Under the pieces are notes generated by a model. The model saw only the letters and a program-made list of their open reading frames with translations, was not told the origin of the DNA and did not search any database. The position numbers and the translations under genes were made by a program. Shown here piece by piece: positions 17,031 through 25,691 of a stretch of 64,000 nt of DNA (its first letter is position 1; every line of letters starts with the position of its first letter). Source of the stretch: Clostridiales bacterium UBA6114 (GTDB taxonomy: Bacteria; Bacillota; Clostridia; Oscillospirales; Butyricicoccaceae); contig DIWE01000036.1 in the NCBI GenBank assembly GCA_002423435.1, forward strand, positions 139,684 to 203,683. Direction: 5' to 3'.

Positions 17031-17309
17031 CCCGAATTCAGAGTGTCAAAAAAGTATGTTTTGGGGATTATTAAGGGGTCGCAACCCCTTAATGTAAGAC
17101 TTGTCCGTAGGCGGACATGCGCCGCCGGAGGACACACTGGACAAAACCACTGGTTTTGTCCGCACCTGGAGGAGCATCCCAGGGTCCCCAACAAAATTTA
17201 TTTTGTTGGGGTGGGTCATGGGGGGAATGGGATTCCCCCTCGAAAGGCTGTCGAGCTTTTCGACAGCCTCAATTCGGGTTCTCCTGATTATACCAGGAGA
17301 ACCCGAATT
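17031..17309. repeat. Hairpin-array non-coding element, MITE-like
   Basis: No gene lies in 17002-17337. Instead there is a string of near-perfect hairpins: 17070-17093 (10 bp), 17102-17117 (6), 17139-17161 (9), 17165-17183 (5), 17186-17211 (11), 17221-17239 (8), 17245-17269 (10) and 17271-17309 (16). The outer ends, CCCGAATT at 17031 and AATTCGGG at 17271, are inverted, and about 18 of 24 positions of the two termini agree (including TGTC and AAAA), like terminal repeats of a miniature element. It separates the TAXI gene from an M24 gene in the same orientation. Confidence 0.7.
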
Positions 17310-17337
17310 TAAGCGTTACAGAAAGAAGGTTTTTTTA

Positions 17338-18513
17338 GTGCGTTTAGATGTGATCGCCCGGATTATGGACGAAAAGGCCCTGGACGCCGTCGTGCTTGCA
17401 AACCCGGAAAATATCCGTTATCTGACGGGCTTTTTTAACCCCGTCCAGCGGGTAAGGCCAAACGACTTAAATTCCTATTTTGTCATGGCGAAGGGCGAAA
17501 AACCCGCTCTGATTACAAACGGCGCCGGAATCGGGCTGACGGCGGAACTTGGAGACGAGGTCGACATTTGCCTTTTTTCTCCGTTCCCGATTCAGGGCGT
17601 AAATCCCGACCTTGGGAAACGGGACGCCGACTTGATGGAGCTGGTTCAAAACCATTGCTTTGAAACCGAGCCGGAGGCCATAGCGGATGTCCTGCGCCGC
17701 GGGACGGGAAAGCTCGATTTGATCGGCACGGACTTAAACGGAATCAACTTCTGCGCCTACCGTTCGATTGCGCAGGCGCTTTCGGAAACCGTCCGCCCGG
17801 TCAATATTCACAAGGAGCTTGAAAACAGCCGCAAAATCAAATCGCCGGAAGAAGTCGGGCTTTTAAGAAACGCGGCGCGCATTACCGAACAGGCTTTCCT
17901 CCACACTTTAAATTTCATGAAAGACGGCAAAACGGAACAAGACTTGTGCGCCGAATATGAATCACAGCTGGTCTTATCGGGCGCCCAGCCTCTTTTTGCA
18001 ATTATCGGTATCGACAGCAACGGGGCCTACCCGAATTGGCTTCCGGGCGGCAGAGCATTGGAAAACGGTTCGGTCGTCAGATTCGACATCGGCTGCCAGT
18101 ATCGGGGCTATTGTGCGGATATTGCGCGCACCGTCGTGTTCGGCACCCCAAGGCCCGGATATTCGAAGCGGTATCAGGCCGTCCTCAAAGGCTTTCACGC
18201 GGCGCTTTCGGCAATACGGCCCGGCGCTTTGGCAAGCGACATTTTTTCCACCGCGACGGATACCATCCGGGGGGCCGGGCTTTTTGATTTCGACCGCCTG
18301 CATTGCGGGCACGGCATCGGTATGAGCCTGTATGAGGGGCTGCGCATTGCCCCGGACGATCATCAGCCGCTGCAGGCCGGCATGGTATTCTGCCTTGAAA
18401 CGCCTTACTATGTCCATGGGGACGCCGGATTCCAGGTGGAAAATATGATCCATGTCACGGAAGACGGATTCGAATCGCTGACAACAATCGACGACGGACT
18501 TTATATCGTTTAG
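17338..18513 (+). CDS. M24 family Xaa-Pro peptidase
   Basis: A 391-residue creatinase-N plus M24 protein. All five metal ligands are visible: aspartates in VRFDIGCQY and CADIARTVVF, histidine in HCGHGIGMSLY, glutamates in MVFCLETPYY and FQVENMIHV. Start is chosen at the GTG at 17338 behind AGAAAGAAGG; the frame is open upstream into the hairpin element but that part reads as non-coding sequence. It is the third M24 protein of this region and may release amino acids from the imported compound. A terminator follows. Confidence 0.88.
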   Translation: MRLDVIARIMDEKALDAVVLANPENIRYLTGFFNPVQRVRPNDLNSYFVMAKGEKPALITNGAGIGLTAELGDEVDICLFSPFPIQGVNPDLGKRDADLMELVQNHCFETEPEAIADVLRRGTGKLDLIGTDLNGINFCAYRSIAQALSETVRPVNIHKELENSRKIKSPEEVGLLRNAARITEQAFLHTLNFMKDGKTEQDLCAEYESQLVLSGAQPLFAIIGIDSNGAYPNWLPGGRALENGSVVRFDIGCQYRGYCADIARTVVFGTPRPGYSKRYQAVLKGFHAALSAIRPGALASDIFSTATDTIRGAGLFDFDRLHCGHGIGMSLYEGLRIAPDDHQPLQAGMVFCLETPYYVHGDAGFQVENMIHVTEDGFESLTTIDDGLYIV

Positions 18514-18543
18514 CACAAATTGAATCGATTTTTTTGAAAATCT

Positions 18544-18580
18544 GGCGGCATCCGGTCGATTATCGGGTGCCGCCTTTTCG
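18544..18580 (+). terminator. Terminator closing the racemase-to-M24 operon
   Basis: GGCGGCA (18544-18550) pairs with TGCCGCC (18568-18574), with CCG/CGG pairing inside, followed by TTTTCGTTT. It lies 30 bases after the M24 stop. Confidence 0.75.
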
Positions 18581-18656
18581 TTTATTTACGGTTCATTTGT
18601 CCTGCCGGATGGTTATATGCAGGTGTACAATTACCATTATGAATGCTGCAAAATCA

Positions 18657-18688
18657 TTGACATAGATTATATAATGTTATAATATAAT
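18657..18688 (+). promoter_or_regulatory. Promoter and GntR-type operator of the Frl-Hyu regulator gene
   Basis: TTGACA at 18657-18662 is followed by TATAAT candidates at 18678 and 18683 (spacers of 15 and 20). The 12-mer TATAATGTTATA (18670-18681), a TATAA-TG-TTATA dyad, overlaps the -10 region, fitting autorepression. The identical 12-mer recurs at 20799 and, on the other strand, at 25736. Confidence 0.65.
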
Positions 18689-18734
18689 TTATACAAAGTA
18701 ATAATCATATATAAAAGATTAGGAAGATTTAAAT

Positions 18735-19457
18735 ATGTTGAATCCCAATGATGTGATTCCTCTGTACAAACAACTCGAAGAGATAATCAGGCAGAAAATA
18801 AGCCTGGGAGAGCTTAACCCCTCCGACCGTCTCCCTTCCGTGGGAATACTTGCAAAGGAGCACGGAGTCAGCATTATTACCGTAAGAAAGGCGATTTCCT
18901 CGCTTGCGGAAGCGGGCCTGATCGAGACCAGGCAGGGAAAGGGAACATACATAACCGCTCCCAGATTCGGGCGGAACCTGAACAAAATGATGAGCTTTTC
19001 CGAGTCCTGCAAAATCAACGGCACCAGGGCGGGGAGCAAATTAATCGAGTGCAGGATTATCGACGCATCGCCGAAAACATTGGAAAAACTGAACCGCCCC
19101 AATGATAAGCAGGTTGTATTCCTTTCGCGTTTGCGCTATGTGAACGAAGAGCCGATGATCATTGAGACCAATCAGTTTCCGATTGAGTTTGCTTATTTGA
19201 TAAACGAAGACGTTGAAAACCGCTCTCTGTATGAATTGTTGCGCGAAAAAGATGGGCTGGAGATGGGGTTTGCCGACAGGGAGCTTGAAATCTGCCGCGC
19301 GACGCAACGGGAGGCAAAGATGCTTCAGATCAAAAAGGGCGCCCCGCTGCTGTTGATCCGGGCCGTGATCTATTTACAAAACGGCGATCCGATTTATGTG
19401 GGAACACAGGTGATCAACGGGGAACGGTATCGGTTCTCAATGTCGGTTTTAATCTGA
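18735..19457 (+). CDS. GntR family regulator with UTRA domain (FrlR-like)
   Basis: 240 residues. The N-terminus is a GntR winged helix ('VIPLYKQLEEIIRQKI...DRLPSVGILAKEHGVS...VRKAISSLAEAGLIETRQGKGTYI'), followed from about residue 85 by a UTRA (HutC-type) ligand domain. It lies directly upstream of genes like those of the frl operon, whose own regulator FrlR is of this family, so an Amadori compound or its 6-phosphate is the likely ligand. The protein probably binds the TATAATGTTATA dyads at its own promoter and at the two promoters downstream. A paralogue lies at 31084. Confidence 0.92.
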   Translation: MLNPNDVIPLYKQLEEIIRQKISLGELNPSDRLPSVGILAKEHGVSIITVRKAISSLAEAGLIETRQGKGTYITAPRFGRNLNKMMSFSESCKINGTRAGSKLIECRIIDASPKTLEKLNRPNDKQVVFLSRLRYVNEEPMIIETNQFPIEFAYLINEDVENRSLYELLREKDGLEMGFADRELEICRATQREAKMLQIKKGAPLLLIRAVIYLQNGDPIYVGTQVINGERYRFSMSVLI

Positions 19458-19486
19458 AAACCGGTTTTAACGGGGAGATCTTTTAA

Positions 19487-20701
19487 ATGGCTCTTGGCGC
19501 AAAACCGCATTATGCACAGCCGTTTTTCTGCATGACTCTTTTTTTTTACGGAGGGTACTGCATCTATTCCTCTTATATGGTGCTTTACTTAAACGAGCGG
19601 GGATACAACGCATTTTTTTGCGGCTTTGTCACCAGTCTCACTTTCATCATAAGCGTTATCGTTCAGCCGTTGGCAAGCTATCTGGTCGACACCTTTATTT
19701 CTCTCAAAAACTACATGTTGTTGTCCACGGGGATGCTGGTATTTCTTGCGCTTTTGGCCGGGCGGACAGCTGTAAATCCATGGATCTGCATTGCTTTGAT
19801 TTCGGCGATGGCCATTTTTATCATGCCGTTCGGATACCTGCTCGACGTCTGGATCGACAGCTCGCGGGAATTGGACCGCAGCCTTACATATGGAATCGTC
19901 CGGGCCGGCGGGTCCGTCGGATTTGGAATCATATCCGTTGCATTTGGATACTGCTGGGTACATTTCCCTCATAGCATCTATTTCCCCGCACAGGCACTAC
20001 TCTTTGCCTGCATGTTTCTGTTCTTGTGGCGTTTTCCCGCGATTGAACCCAAAAACAAGTGCGAGCCTTCGGCAAAAAAACGGGAAGACCGGGGACTTAC
20101 CTTCCTGCAATCCTTCCGGATCCTGCTTGGAAGCCGGGGATACCGGGTTATCGCCGCACTTTTTTTGCTCTACTGGATGTCGAATCGCCCCGTCGGAAGC
20201 TATCTTGCGCTCATGATTCAAAGCCGCAACGGCAATGCGGAGCTTTTTGGCTGGGTTGTCGGCGCGGGAGCGGTATCCGAGGCGGCGGTGATGATATTTC
20301 TGGCGGCCCGCCGGAATTACTTTTCGGTGAAAAAAATGCTCGGACTGGCGTTTTTAACGGCGTGCTTGAGGCCGGTGATCCTTTTGCTGACAACCGACGT
20401 TGTTCTTTTGTTCGCGGCACAGATCATTCAATCGATCAGCTTTACAATGTATTATGTATCCAGCGTTGAAACGCTGCATCGGCTTGCCGACCCGCGCATA
20501 CGGACGTTTTCCATCAGTATCGGCCTTGCGTTTACCAATGTGCTTGGGACGGCAATTGCCAATCTGGCCGGCGGATGGCTGTTTGACGCTTTTGGGACCT
20601 TGCCGGTCTTACTGCTGAGCACAGCCCTTACCGCGGTAAATGTGTTATTGTTTTATATATTGGCAAACGGCCTGGTTTCCGATTTTAACGGCTGTGTATA
20701 A
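19487..20701 (+). CDS. MFS transporter
   Basis: A 404-residue protein with about 12 hydrophobic segments in two halves, separated by a charged loop near 190-210 (KNKCEPSAKKREDRG). The pattern of the first helices (FFYGGYCIYSSYMVLYL.ERG) and the mid segments resemble the MFS_1-like/oligosaccharide-proton and nucleoside-proton symporter group. It follows the GntR gene after 29 bases behind GGGGAG and is probably co-transcribed with it. Its substrate could be the sugar-amine handled by this locus or an efflux product; the sequence does not decide. Confidence 0.85.
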   Translation: MALGAKPHYAQPFFCMTLFFYGGYCIYSSYMVLYLNERGYNAFFCGFVTSLTFIISVIVQPLASYLVDTFISLKNYMLLSTGMLVFLALLAGRTAVNPWICIALISAMAIFIMPFGYLLDVWIDSSRELDRSLTYGIVRAGGSVGFGIISVAFGYCWVHFPHSIYFPAQALLFACMFLFLWRFPAIEPKNKCEPSAKKREDRGLTFLQSFRILLGSRGYRVIAALFLLYWMSNRPVGSYLALMIQSRNGNAELFGWVVGAGAVSEAAVMIFLAARRNYFSVKKMLGLAFLTACLRPVILLLTTDVVLLFAAQIIQSISFTMYYVSSVETLHRLADPRIRTFSISIGLAFTNVLGTAIANLAGGWLFDAFGTLPVLLLSTALTAVNVLLFYILANGLVSDFNGCV

Positions 20702-20764
20702 AAAGTATATAAAAAATATGCAAATGATTTGTTGTATTTGCAAATACAGAATTTATTGCAATTA

Positions 20765-20810
20765 TTGACATAATGAATTAAAATAATATATAATAATATA
20801 TAATGTTATA
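20765..20810 (+). promoter_or_regulatory. Promoter and GntR operator of the TRAP-FrlD-FrlC operon
   Basis: TTGACA (20765-20770), 18-base spacer, TATAAT (20789-20794), with the dyad TATAATGTTATA at 20799-20810 across the predicted start site. Position and identity to the two other copies support repression by the GntR protein encoded at 18735. Confidence 0.75.
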
Positions 20811-20930
20811 TATTTATTAGCTCTTTCGACAGGAAAAACAATTCGATAATAGGGGTATGTTATATGAAAGGAGCTAAACAGAGTATGCCGTGCCGTAAGA
20901 CGCTAAAGACACAGAAAGAAAGGAGGCCAT

Positions 20931-21476
20931 ATGGTGCAAGTTACAAAAAAACTTGAAAAAGTGATTGAAAAGTGCATGGACATGCTCGCCGCTTTGGCAG
21001 GTTATATGGTGGGACTGTTTATGCTTCTTTTATTTGTTCAGGTAGGCATGCGATATTTGTTCAACCGCCCGATTTACGGGCTTGACGAGCTTGTCACGGC
21101 GCTTATGATATGGTCGATGGCTTTGGGCTGGTGTACGGTTTACTGGTACAACGAGCATGCCGTTATTGAAGCCGTTATGAAAAGGGCTCCGATGTTTTTT
21201 AAGCATCTCATGTATCATGTGACCAATCTGATCGTGCTGTCAACCTCGGCGGTTTTTGTCCCGGGCGGGATAAGGCTCTTTAAGATGCAGGTCAACATGC
21301 CCGCGGTCGGAGGGCTCCCTTTCAACAAATCGTGGTATTATGCGCTTCCGATTTTGGTTATGGGAATCCTGATGGTGATCCTGAGCTTGTTTAAAACCAT
21401 TGGTTATATTATCACGGGCGATGATAAAATGGTTGCTCCCGTGAGCGAGGAGGAAGGGGGCATTATCCTTGATTGA
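20931..21476 (+). CDS. TRAP transporter small permease (DctQ)
   Basis: 181 residues with four predicted membrane segments and the DctQ signature region 'QVGMRYLFNRPIYGLDELVTALMIWSMALGW'. Start follows GAAAGGAGG. The stop overlaps the large permease gene by eight bases. First gene of the second transcript in the Amadori locus. Confidence 0.92.
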   Translation: MVQVTKKLEKVIEKCMDMLAALAGYMVGLFMLLLFVQVGMRYLFNRPIYGLDELVTALMIWSMALGWCTVYWYNEHAVIEAVMKRAPMFFKHLMYHVTNLIVLSTSAVFVPGGIRLFKMQVNMPAVGGLPFNKSWYYALPILVMGILMVILSLFKTIGYIITGDDKMVAPVSEEEGGIILD

Positions 21477-22758
21477 TTCCATGCTTTTGGTTTATTTTCT
21501 TGTTTTTATCGTGCTGATTCTCCTGCAGGTGCCGATTTCCTTCGCTATGCTCGGGTCCAGCCTGCTGTATGCGTTGGTAAACCATGAGAGCTTCGTCATG
21601 TTTGCCCAAAAATCCGCGAATTCCCTGGCCGATTTTAATATGCTGGCGATTCCGGCTTTCCTGTTTGTCGGTACGTTTATGAATGAAATCGGTTTGACCG
21701 ACCGCATCTTCAACGCGGCAAGCAAATGGATCGGACACCTTACGGGCGGCCTCGCGCATGCAAACGTTTTGGCCAGCATGATCTTCGCGGGGATGTCCGG
21801 CTCCGCGCTGGCAGATGCCGGCGGACTTGGCGTTATCGAAGTAAAAGCTATGAAGGACGCCGGTTATGATCCGCATTTCTCGGTGGCGGTTACGGCCGCG
21901 TCGTCGTCCATCGGCCCGATTATCCCCCCCAGCATCAACTTTGTCATTTGGGCATTTCTGAGCCAGTGCTCCACGCTCGCCATGTTTTTGGGCGGACTGA
22001 TTCCGGGCATCTTAATGGGCGTGACGATGATGGCCTGGATCGTTGTGGCGGTAAAAAAACAGCACATCAAAGCCCCCACGACGCCGAAGGCGAGCTGGCA
22101 TGACCGCTTCTACTATACCTGGAAGGCGCTCCCGGCGCTTGGGGGGCCGATGATTCTGATCGGCGGCATCATGACCGGCGCGTTTACCCCGACCGAATGC
22201 GGTGTCGTTGCAGCCGGCTATTGCGTCATCGTATCCGTTTGCTACAAAAAGTTTTCGCTTAAAATGTTGACGAGGGCGCTGAAATCCACCCTGTCTTCGG
22301 CCGCAATGTGCATGACGCTGTGCGCCACCGGACTGATCTTTAACTGGATGATTGTCACGAGCGGCTTGATGACGGTTGCGACAAACTTCCTGCTTTCGCT
22401 TGGAAACGCTTATCTGGTTTTGCTTTTATTAAACCTCCTGATGCTTTTCATGGGCTGTTTTATCGGCTCGATGCAGATCCTGATCATGATTGCGCCGTTA
22501 TTGATGAGCATTGGAACCGCTTTGGGGCTCAGCTATATTCACATCGGGGTTATGGCGGTGCTCAATGTCACGCTCGGCCTCATTACGCCGCCTATGGCGC
22601 CCGCGCTGTTTGTCACCGCAAAGGCAACCGGCGGATCGTTTGATAAAGCGCTTAAGTATACCGTTCAGTTTTTAATCCCGCTGATACTTACTTTGCTGCT
22701 TGTAACCTATATACCCGGGATTGTACTGTGGTTACCTCGAGTGATGGGTGCAATATAA
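21469..22758 (+). CDS. TRAP transporter large permease (DctM)
   Basis: 429 residues, about 12 membrane segments, with the DctM features SGSALADAGGLGVIEVKAM, GPIIPPSINFVIWAF and the C-terminal LGLITPPMAPALFV. TTG start at 21469 within the end of dctQ, behind GAGGAAGGGGG, so translation is coupled. Carries the substrate delivered by the binding protein at 22780. Confidence 0.93.
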   Translation: MIDSMLLVYFLVFIVLILLQVPISFAMLGSSLLYALVNHESFVMFAQKSANSLADFNMLAIPAFLFVGTFMNEIGLTDRIFNAASKWIGHLTGGLAHANVLASMIFAGMSGSALADAGGLGVIEVKAMKDAGYDPHFSVAVTAASSSIGPIIPPSINFVIWAFLSQCSTLAMFLGGLIPGILMGVTMMAWIVVAVKKQHIKAPTTPKASWHDRFYYTWKALPALGGPMILIGGIMTGAFTPTECGVVAAGYCVIVSVCYKKFSLKMLTRALKSTLSSAAMCMTLCATGLIFNWMIVTSGLMTVATNFLLSLGNAYLVLLLLNLLMLFMGCFIGSMQILIMIAPLLMSIGTALGLSYIHIGVMAVLNVTLGLITPPMAPALFVTAKATGGSFDKALKYTVQFLIPLILTLLLVTYIPGIVLWLPRVMGAI

Positions 22759-22779
22759 AATTAAGGAGGAGACGAGATT

Positions 22780-23850
22780 ATGAAAAAAACATTGTCCATT
22801 GTTTTGGCTATGGCATTGTGTCTGACCACCCTTTCCGGATGCCTGGCCAACACACCGACCGCCACGACCTCCGCGCCCGGTACCGGCGAAACCGCGCCCT
22901 CTCAAACCGCACAGACCCCCGGCGACGGCGTACGCGTTTTCAAATTCGGCAACGCCGGCGCAATCGCGGAACCCGCGGCAATCATTTGCCAGCAGTTCAG
23001 CAACAAGTTGAATGAACGTCTCGGCGGGGAGATCATTTTTCAGTTTTATCCCGCCGAGCAGCTCGGCAACGAAGTAACGATGCTCGAAAATCTTCAGGTC
23101 AACCTGCAGCAGTGCGTTATGACCGCGCTCGACACGTTGTCGAACTATGCCCCGGACCTGAGCATTCTGTCGATGGCCTTCGCGTTTAAGTCGCATGACG
23201 ACGTATATAAGTACCTCCAGTCCGATCTCGCCAAGGGGGGCATCTGGGATAAACTTGAATCCCAGGGAATCCATGTCGTGAGCTTCCATTTCAAAAAGAA
23301 TCCCCGTATCTTTTTCGGAAAAAAACCGTTTTACACCCCGGCGGACATGAAGGGCGTCAAATACCGCATCCCGAATATCCCGATGTATGAAAAGAACGCC
23401 AAGGCCATGGGCGCGATCCCCACCGTCGTGTCATGGAGCGAGTATCCGTTCGCGCTGATGCAGGGCGTCGTCGACGCCGGCGAGTGCAGCAAGGAGGCGT
23501 TTCGCTCCGCCGGGCTCTATGAGTCGTGCAAATATGTGTCCGAGGTAAACTATGCCTACCCGATGGAACAGCTGGCGTTTTCCACTGAGGCCTGGAACAG
23601 CCTGACCCCCGAGCAGCAGAAAATCATCGAGGACACTGCCGAGGAATGCGCGCAGGAGTTTAACGAGACCATCAACAACAAATGGGAAGAAGATAAAAAG
23701 TGGCTGGGCGAAGAAGGCGGAGTGACCTTCGTCGATTTCGACAAACAGGCTTTTCTGGACGCTGCGGCACCGCTGGCGGCAGAGCTCGAAGCCGAGGGTT
23801 TCTTTGAGACGCCGGAGCTTTATGAAAAGATTCAGGAGATGCTGAAATAA
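22780..23850 (+). CDS. TRAP transporter DctP-family solute-binding lipoprotein
   Basis: 356 residues with lipoprotein signal and lipobox LSGC at residue 23-26, then a Thr/Pro linker. The mature part shows DctP features: FKFGNAG near the start, GGEIIFQFYPAEQLGNEVTM, the substrate-contact arginine region MKGVKYRIPNIPMY and the FALMQGVVDAGE segment. Start behind AAGGAGGAG. A 12-bp stem-loop directly follows the stop. Predicted to capture the Amadori-type substrate outside the membrane. Confidence 0.92.
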   Translation: MKKTLSIVLAMALCLTTLSGCLANTPTATTSAPGTGETAPSQTAQTPGDGVRVFKFGNAGAIAEPAAIICQQFSNKLNERLGGEIIFQFYPAEQLGNEVTMLENLQVNLQQCVMTALDTLSNYAPDLSILSMAFAFKSHDDVYKYLQSDLAKGGIWDKLESQGIHVVSFHFKKNPRIFFGKKPFYTPADMKGVKYRIPNIPMYEKNAKAMGAIPTVVSWSEYPFALMQGVVDAGECSKEAFRSAGLYESCKYVSEVNYAYPMEQLAFSTEAWNSLTPEQQKIIEDTAEECAQEFNETINNKWEEDKKWLGEEGGVTFVDFDKQAFLDAAAPLAAELEAEGFFETPELYEKIQEMLK

Positions 23851-23863
23851 TTTTGATAACCGG

Positions 23864-23890
23864 GAATGAGGGTGGAAGCCACCCTCATTC
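23864..23890 (+). other. Intercistronic stem-loop after the binding-protein gene
   Basis: GAATGAGGGTGG (23864-23875) and CCACCCTCATTC (23879-23890) form a perfect 12-bp stem with a three-base loop, without a following T-run. Such structures often protect upstream mRNA or lower expression of downstream genes; the effect here is an inference. Confidence 0.6.
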
Positions 23891-23918
23891 CCTACGAAAG
23901 ATCAGGGGCGATTGCATT

Positions 23919-24824
23919 ATGGTCAAGGTTCTGGGAATCGGGGATAATCTCTGCGATGTCTATCTGCATACGAAGACGATGTACCCCGGCGGTCAGGCGC
24001 TGAACGTAGCCGTTTTTTCCGGTATGCTCAGGGCAAAGGCCGATTTTATGGGCGCATTCGGCAGCGACGCCGTTGCGGCTCATGTAAAGAGTACCCTGGA
24101 CCGGCTTGGGGTGGGCCGGTCTCGCTGCCGGGAGTACGAGGGTGAAAACGGTTTTGCCCGGGTGATACTCGAAAACGGCGACCGCGTCTTTCGAGGGAGC
24201 AACCGCGGCGGGGTGCTGCGGGAGCACCCGATCGAGCTTGACGAGGACGATCTTGAATACATGAAAGCCTTCGACGTGGTCCACACCAGCAACAACAGTT
24301 ATTTTGATCCGCAGCTTTCGCTTCTCGCGAAGCTCGGCACAAGGGTATCCTACGATTTTTCCTATCGGTGGAACGAGCCCGACCGCGTGGAGAGGGTGTG
24401 CCCATATATCGATTTCGGCTTTTTATCCTGCGGCGGTGTCACGGCGGGCGAGGCCGAAAAAATCTGCGCGTCGATCTACGGCGCCGGCTGCAAAACGGTT
24501 GTCGCGACCATGGGCGGCAGGGGCGCGTTGCTTTTTGACGGCGTAAACATGCTGTACAATCAGCCGGAACTTATTGAAGCGGTCGACACAATGGGCGCCG
24601 GCGATTCCTTCGCCGCATGCGTTCTGGTCGGCGCTGCGCAGGCAATCGGGGAAAACCCGGAAAGATGGGGGAATGCGGCGTTTCGGAAAGACTGCTATGG
24701 ACGGATCATGGCGCGCGCCGCGGCGTTTGCGGCCCGGACGTGCATGACAAACGGTTCTTTCGGATACGGGACACCGCTCCCGGACTCTGTCGCCGGACGG
24801 GTATTAAACTGGACGGAAGGTTAA
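23919..24824 (+). CDS. frlD: PfkB family kinase, FrlD-like (fructosamine 6-kinase)
   Basis: 301 residues. It matches fructoselysine 6-kinase FrlD in the N-terminal VLGIGDNLCDVY, GGQALNVAVF, the NGDRVFRG segment and AFDVVHTSNN. The PfkB signature with the catalytic aspartate is AVDTMGAGDSFAACV near residue 230. FrlD phosphorylates C6 of the sugar part of fructosyl-amino compounds. The ATG at 23919 is preferred; an in-frame TTG at 23853 would place the stem-loop inside the gene. It precedes an FrlC-like epimerase and shares the locus with an FrlB-like deglycase. Confidence 0.85.
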   Translation: MVKVLGIGDNLCDVYLHTKTMYPGGQALNVAVFSGMLRAKADFMGAFGSDAVAAHVKSTLDRLGVGRSRCREYEGENGFARVILENGDRVFRGSNRGGVLREHPIELDEDDLEYMKAFDVVHTSNNSYFDPQLSLLAKLGTRVSYDFSYRWNEPDRVERVCPYIDFGFLSCGGVTAGEAEKICASIYGAGCKTVVATMGGRGALLFDGVNMLYNQPELIEAVDTMGAGDSFAACVLVGAAQAIGENPERWGNAAFRKDCYGRIMARAAAFAARTCMTNGSFGYGTPLPDSVAGRVLNWTEG

Positions 24825-24842
24825 AAGGGGAGAGAGCCAAAA

Positions 24843-25679
24843 ATGATATCTTTGAATTTATCACGGTTTGCTATAGGGAGTTATCACTATATGCGATATC
24901 CGTTTCTCTATTTTCTCGACACGGCGGCTCGGCTCGGCTTTGAATACGTTGAGCTGTGGGCGGCGGCGCCGCACCTTGATCTCGATACCATGGTCTTTTC
25001 GGCTTTATGTGAGTGTGAACGGGAATTGAGCGCGCGGAAACTGAAACCCGTTTGCATCACGCCGGAACAATGCACGTATCCGATCAATATCGCCGCGGAG
25101 GAAGAGCCGCTGCGCCGCAGAAGCATACAGTACTTCAAAAAAGGGATCGACATGGCCGCGGCCCTGCATGCGCCGCATGTGCTGGTAACGGCGGGCTGCG
25201 GTTATTTTAACCGGCCGGCGGAGGAGGCGTGGAAGCGTTCCGTGGACTCGGTTTGCCAAATTGCCGACTATGCCGGAAGGAATCATATAAAGCTATTGTA
25301 TGAAACGCTCACTCCGCTTTCTTCCAATATCGTCAATACGCCGGGGCAATTGGCGCGGATGCTTGGCGAATTACCGGAAAACGTAAGCGGCATATTGGAC
25401 ATCGGCCAGATGTCGTTTATGAAACAGGATCTGGAGGACCATATCGCCCTTTTGGGGAAGCGGCTTGCCCATGTCCACCTGCACGATTCCGGGCCCGCGA
25501 TCCACATGGCGCTTGGCGACGGCGTTCTTCCGATAAAGGATTATATCGTCAGGCTGGAACAGAGCGGGTATACGGGCTTCTACAGCTTTGAGTGCAATGA
25601 TCTTCGATATCGCAAGGACCCTCACGCTGCGGATGAGCAAAACTTAAGCTGGCTTCGTACACACCGGATTCTCGCTTAA
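24843..25679 (+). CDS. frlC: Sugar phosphate isomerase/epimerase, FrlC-like
   Basis: A 278-residue xylose-isomerase-like TIM barrel. Similar to fructoselysine 3-epimerase FrlC in LGFEYVELWAAAPH, 'PEQCTYPINIA...LRRRSIQYFKKGIDMA' and ETLTPLSSNIVNTP. Candidate metal ligands are E in LLYETLTP, D in ILDIGQM, H in AHVHLHDS and E in YSFECND. FrlC interconverts psicosyl- and fructosyl-amines so that both epimers enter the pathway. Start follows GGGGAGAGAG, 18 bases after the kinase stop. Confidence 0.85.
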   Translation: MISLNLSRFAIGSYHYMRYPFLYFLDTAARLGFEYVELWAAAPHLDLDTMVFSALCECERELSARKLKPVCITPEQCTYPINIAAEEEPLRRRSIQYFKKGIDMAAALHAPHVLVTAGCGYFNRPAEEAWKRSVDSVCQIADYAGRNHIKLLYETLTPLSSNIVNTPGQLARMLGELPENVSGILDIGQMSFMKQDLEDHIALLGKRLAHVHLHDSGPAIHMALGDGVLPIKDYIVRLEQSGYTGFYSFECNDLRYRKDPHAADEQNLSWLRTHRILA

Positions 25680-25691
25680 GGGATATATATC

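Noticed and set aside
17031..17309. CRISPR array
   Set aside because: The hairpins differ from each other in sequence and there are no equal-length direct repeats or spacers.
20864..20956. Thirty-codon frame overlapping the dctQ start at 20931
   Set aside because: Basic, featureless sequence that runs through the dctQ ribosome site; translational coupling is possible but nothing supports a real peptide.
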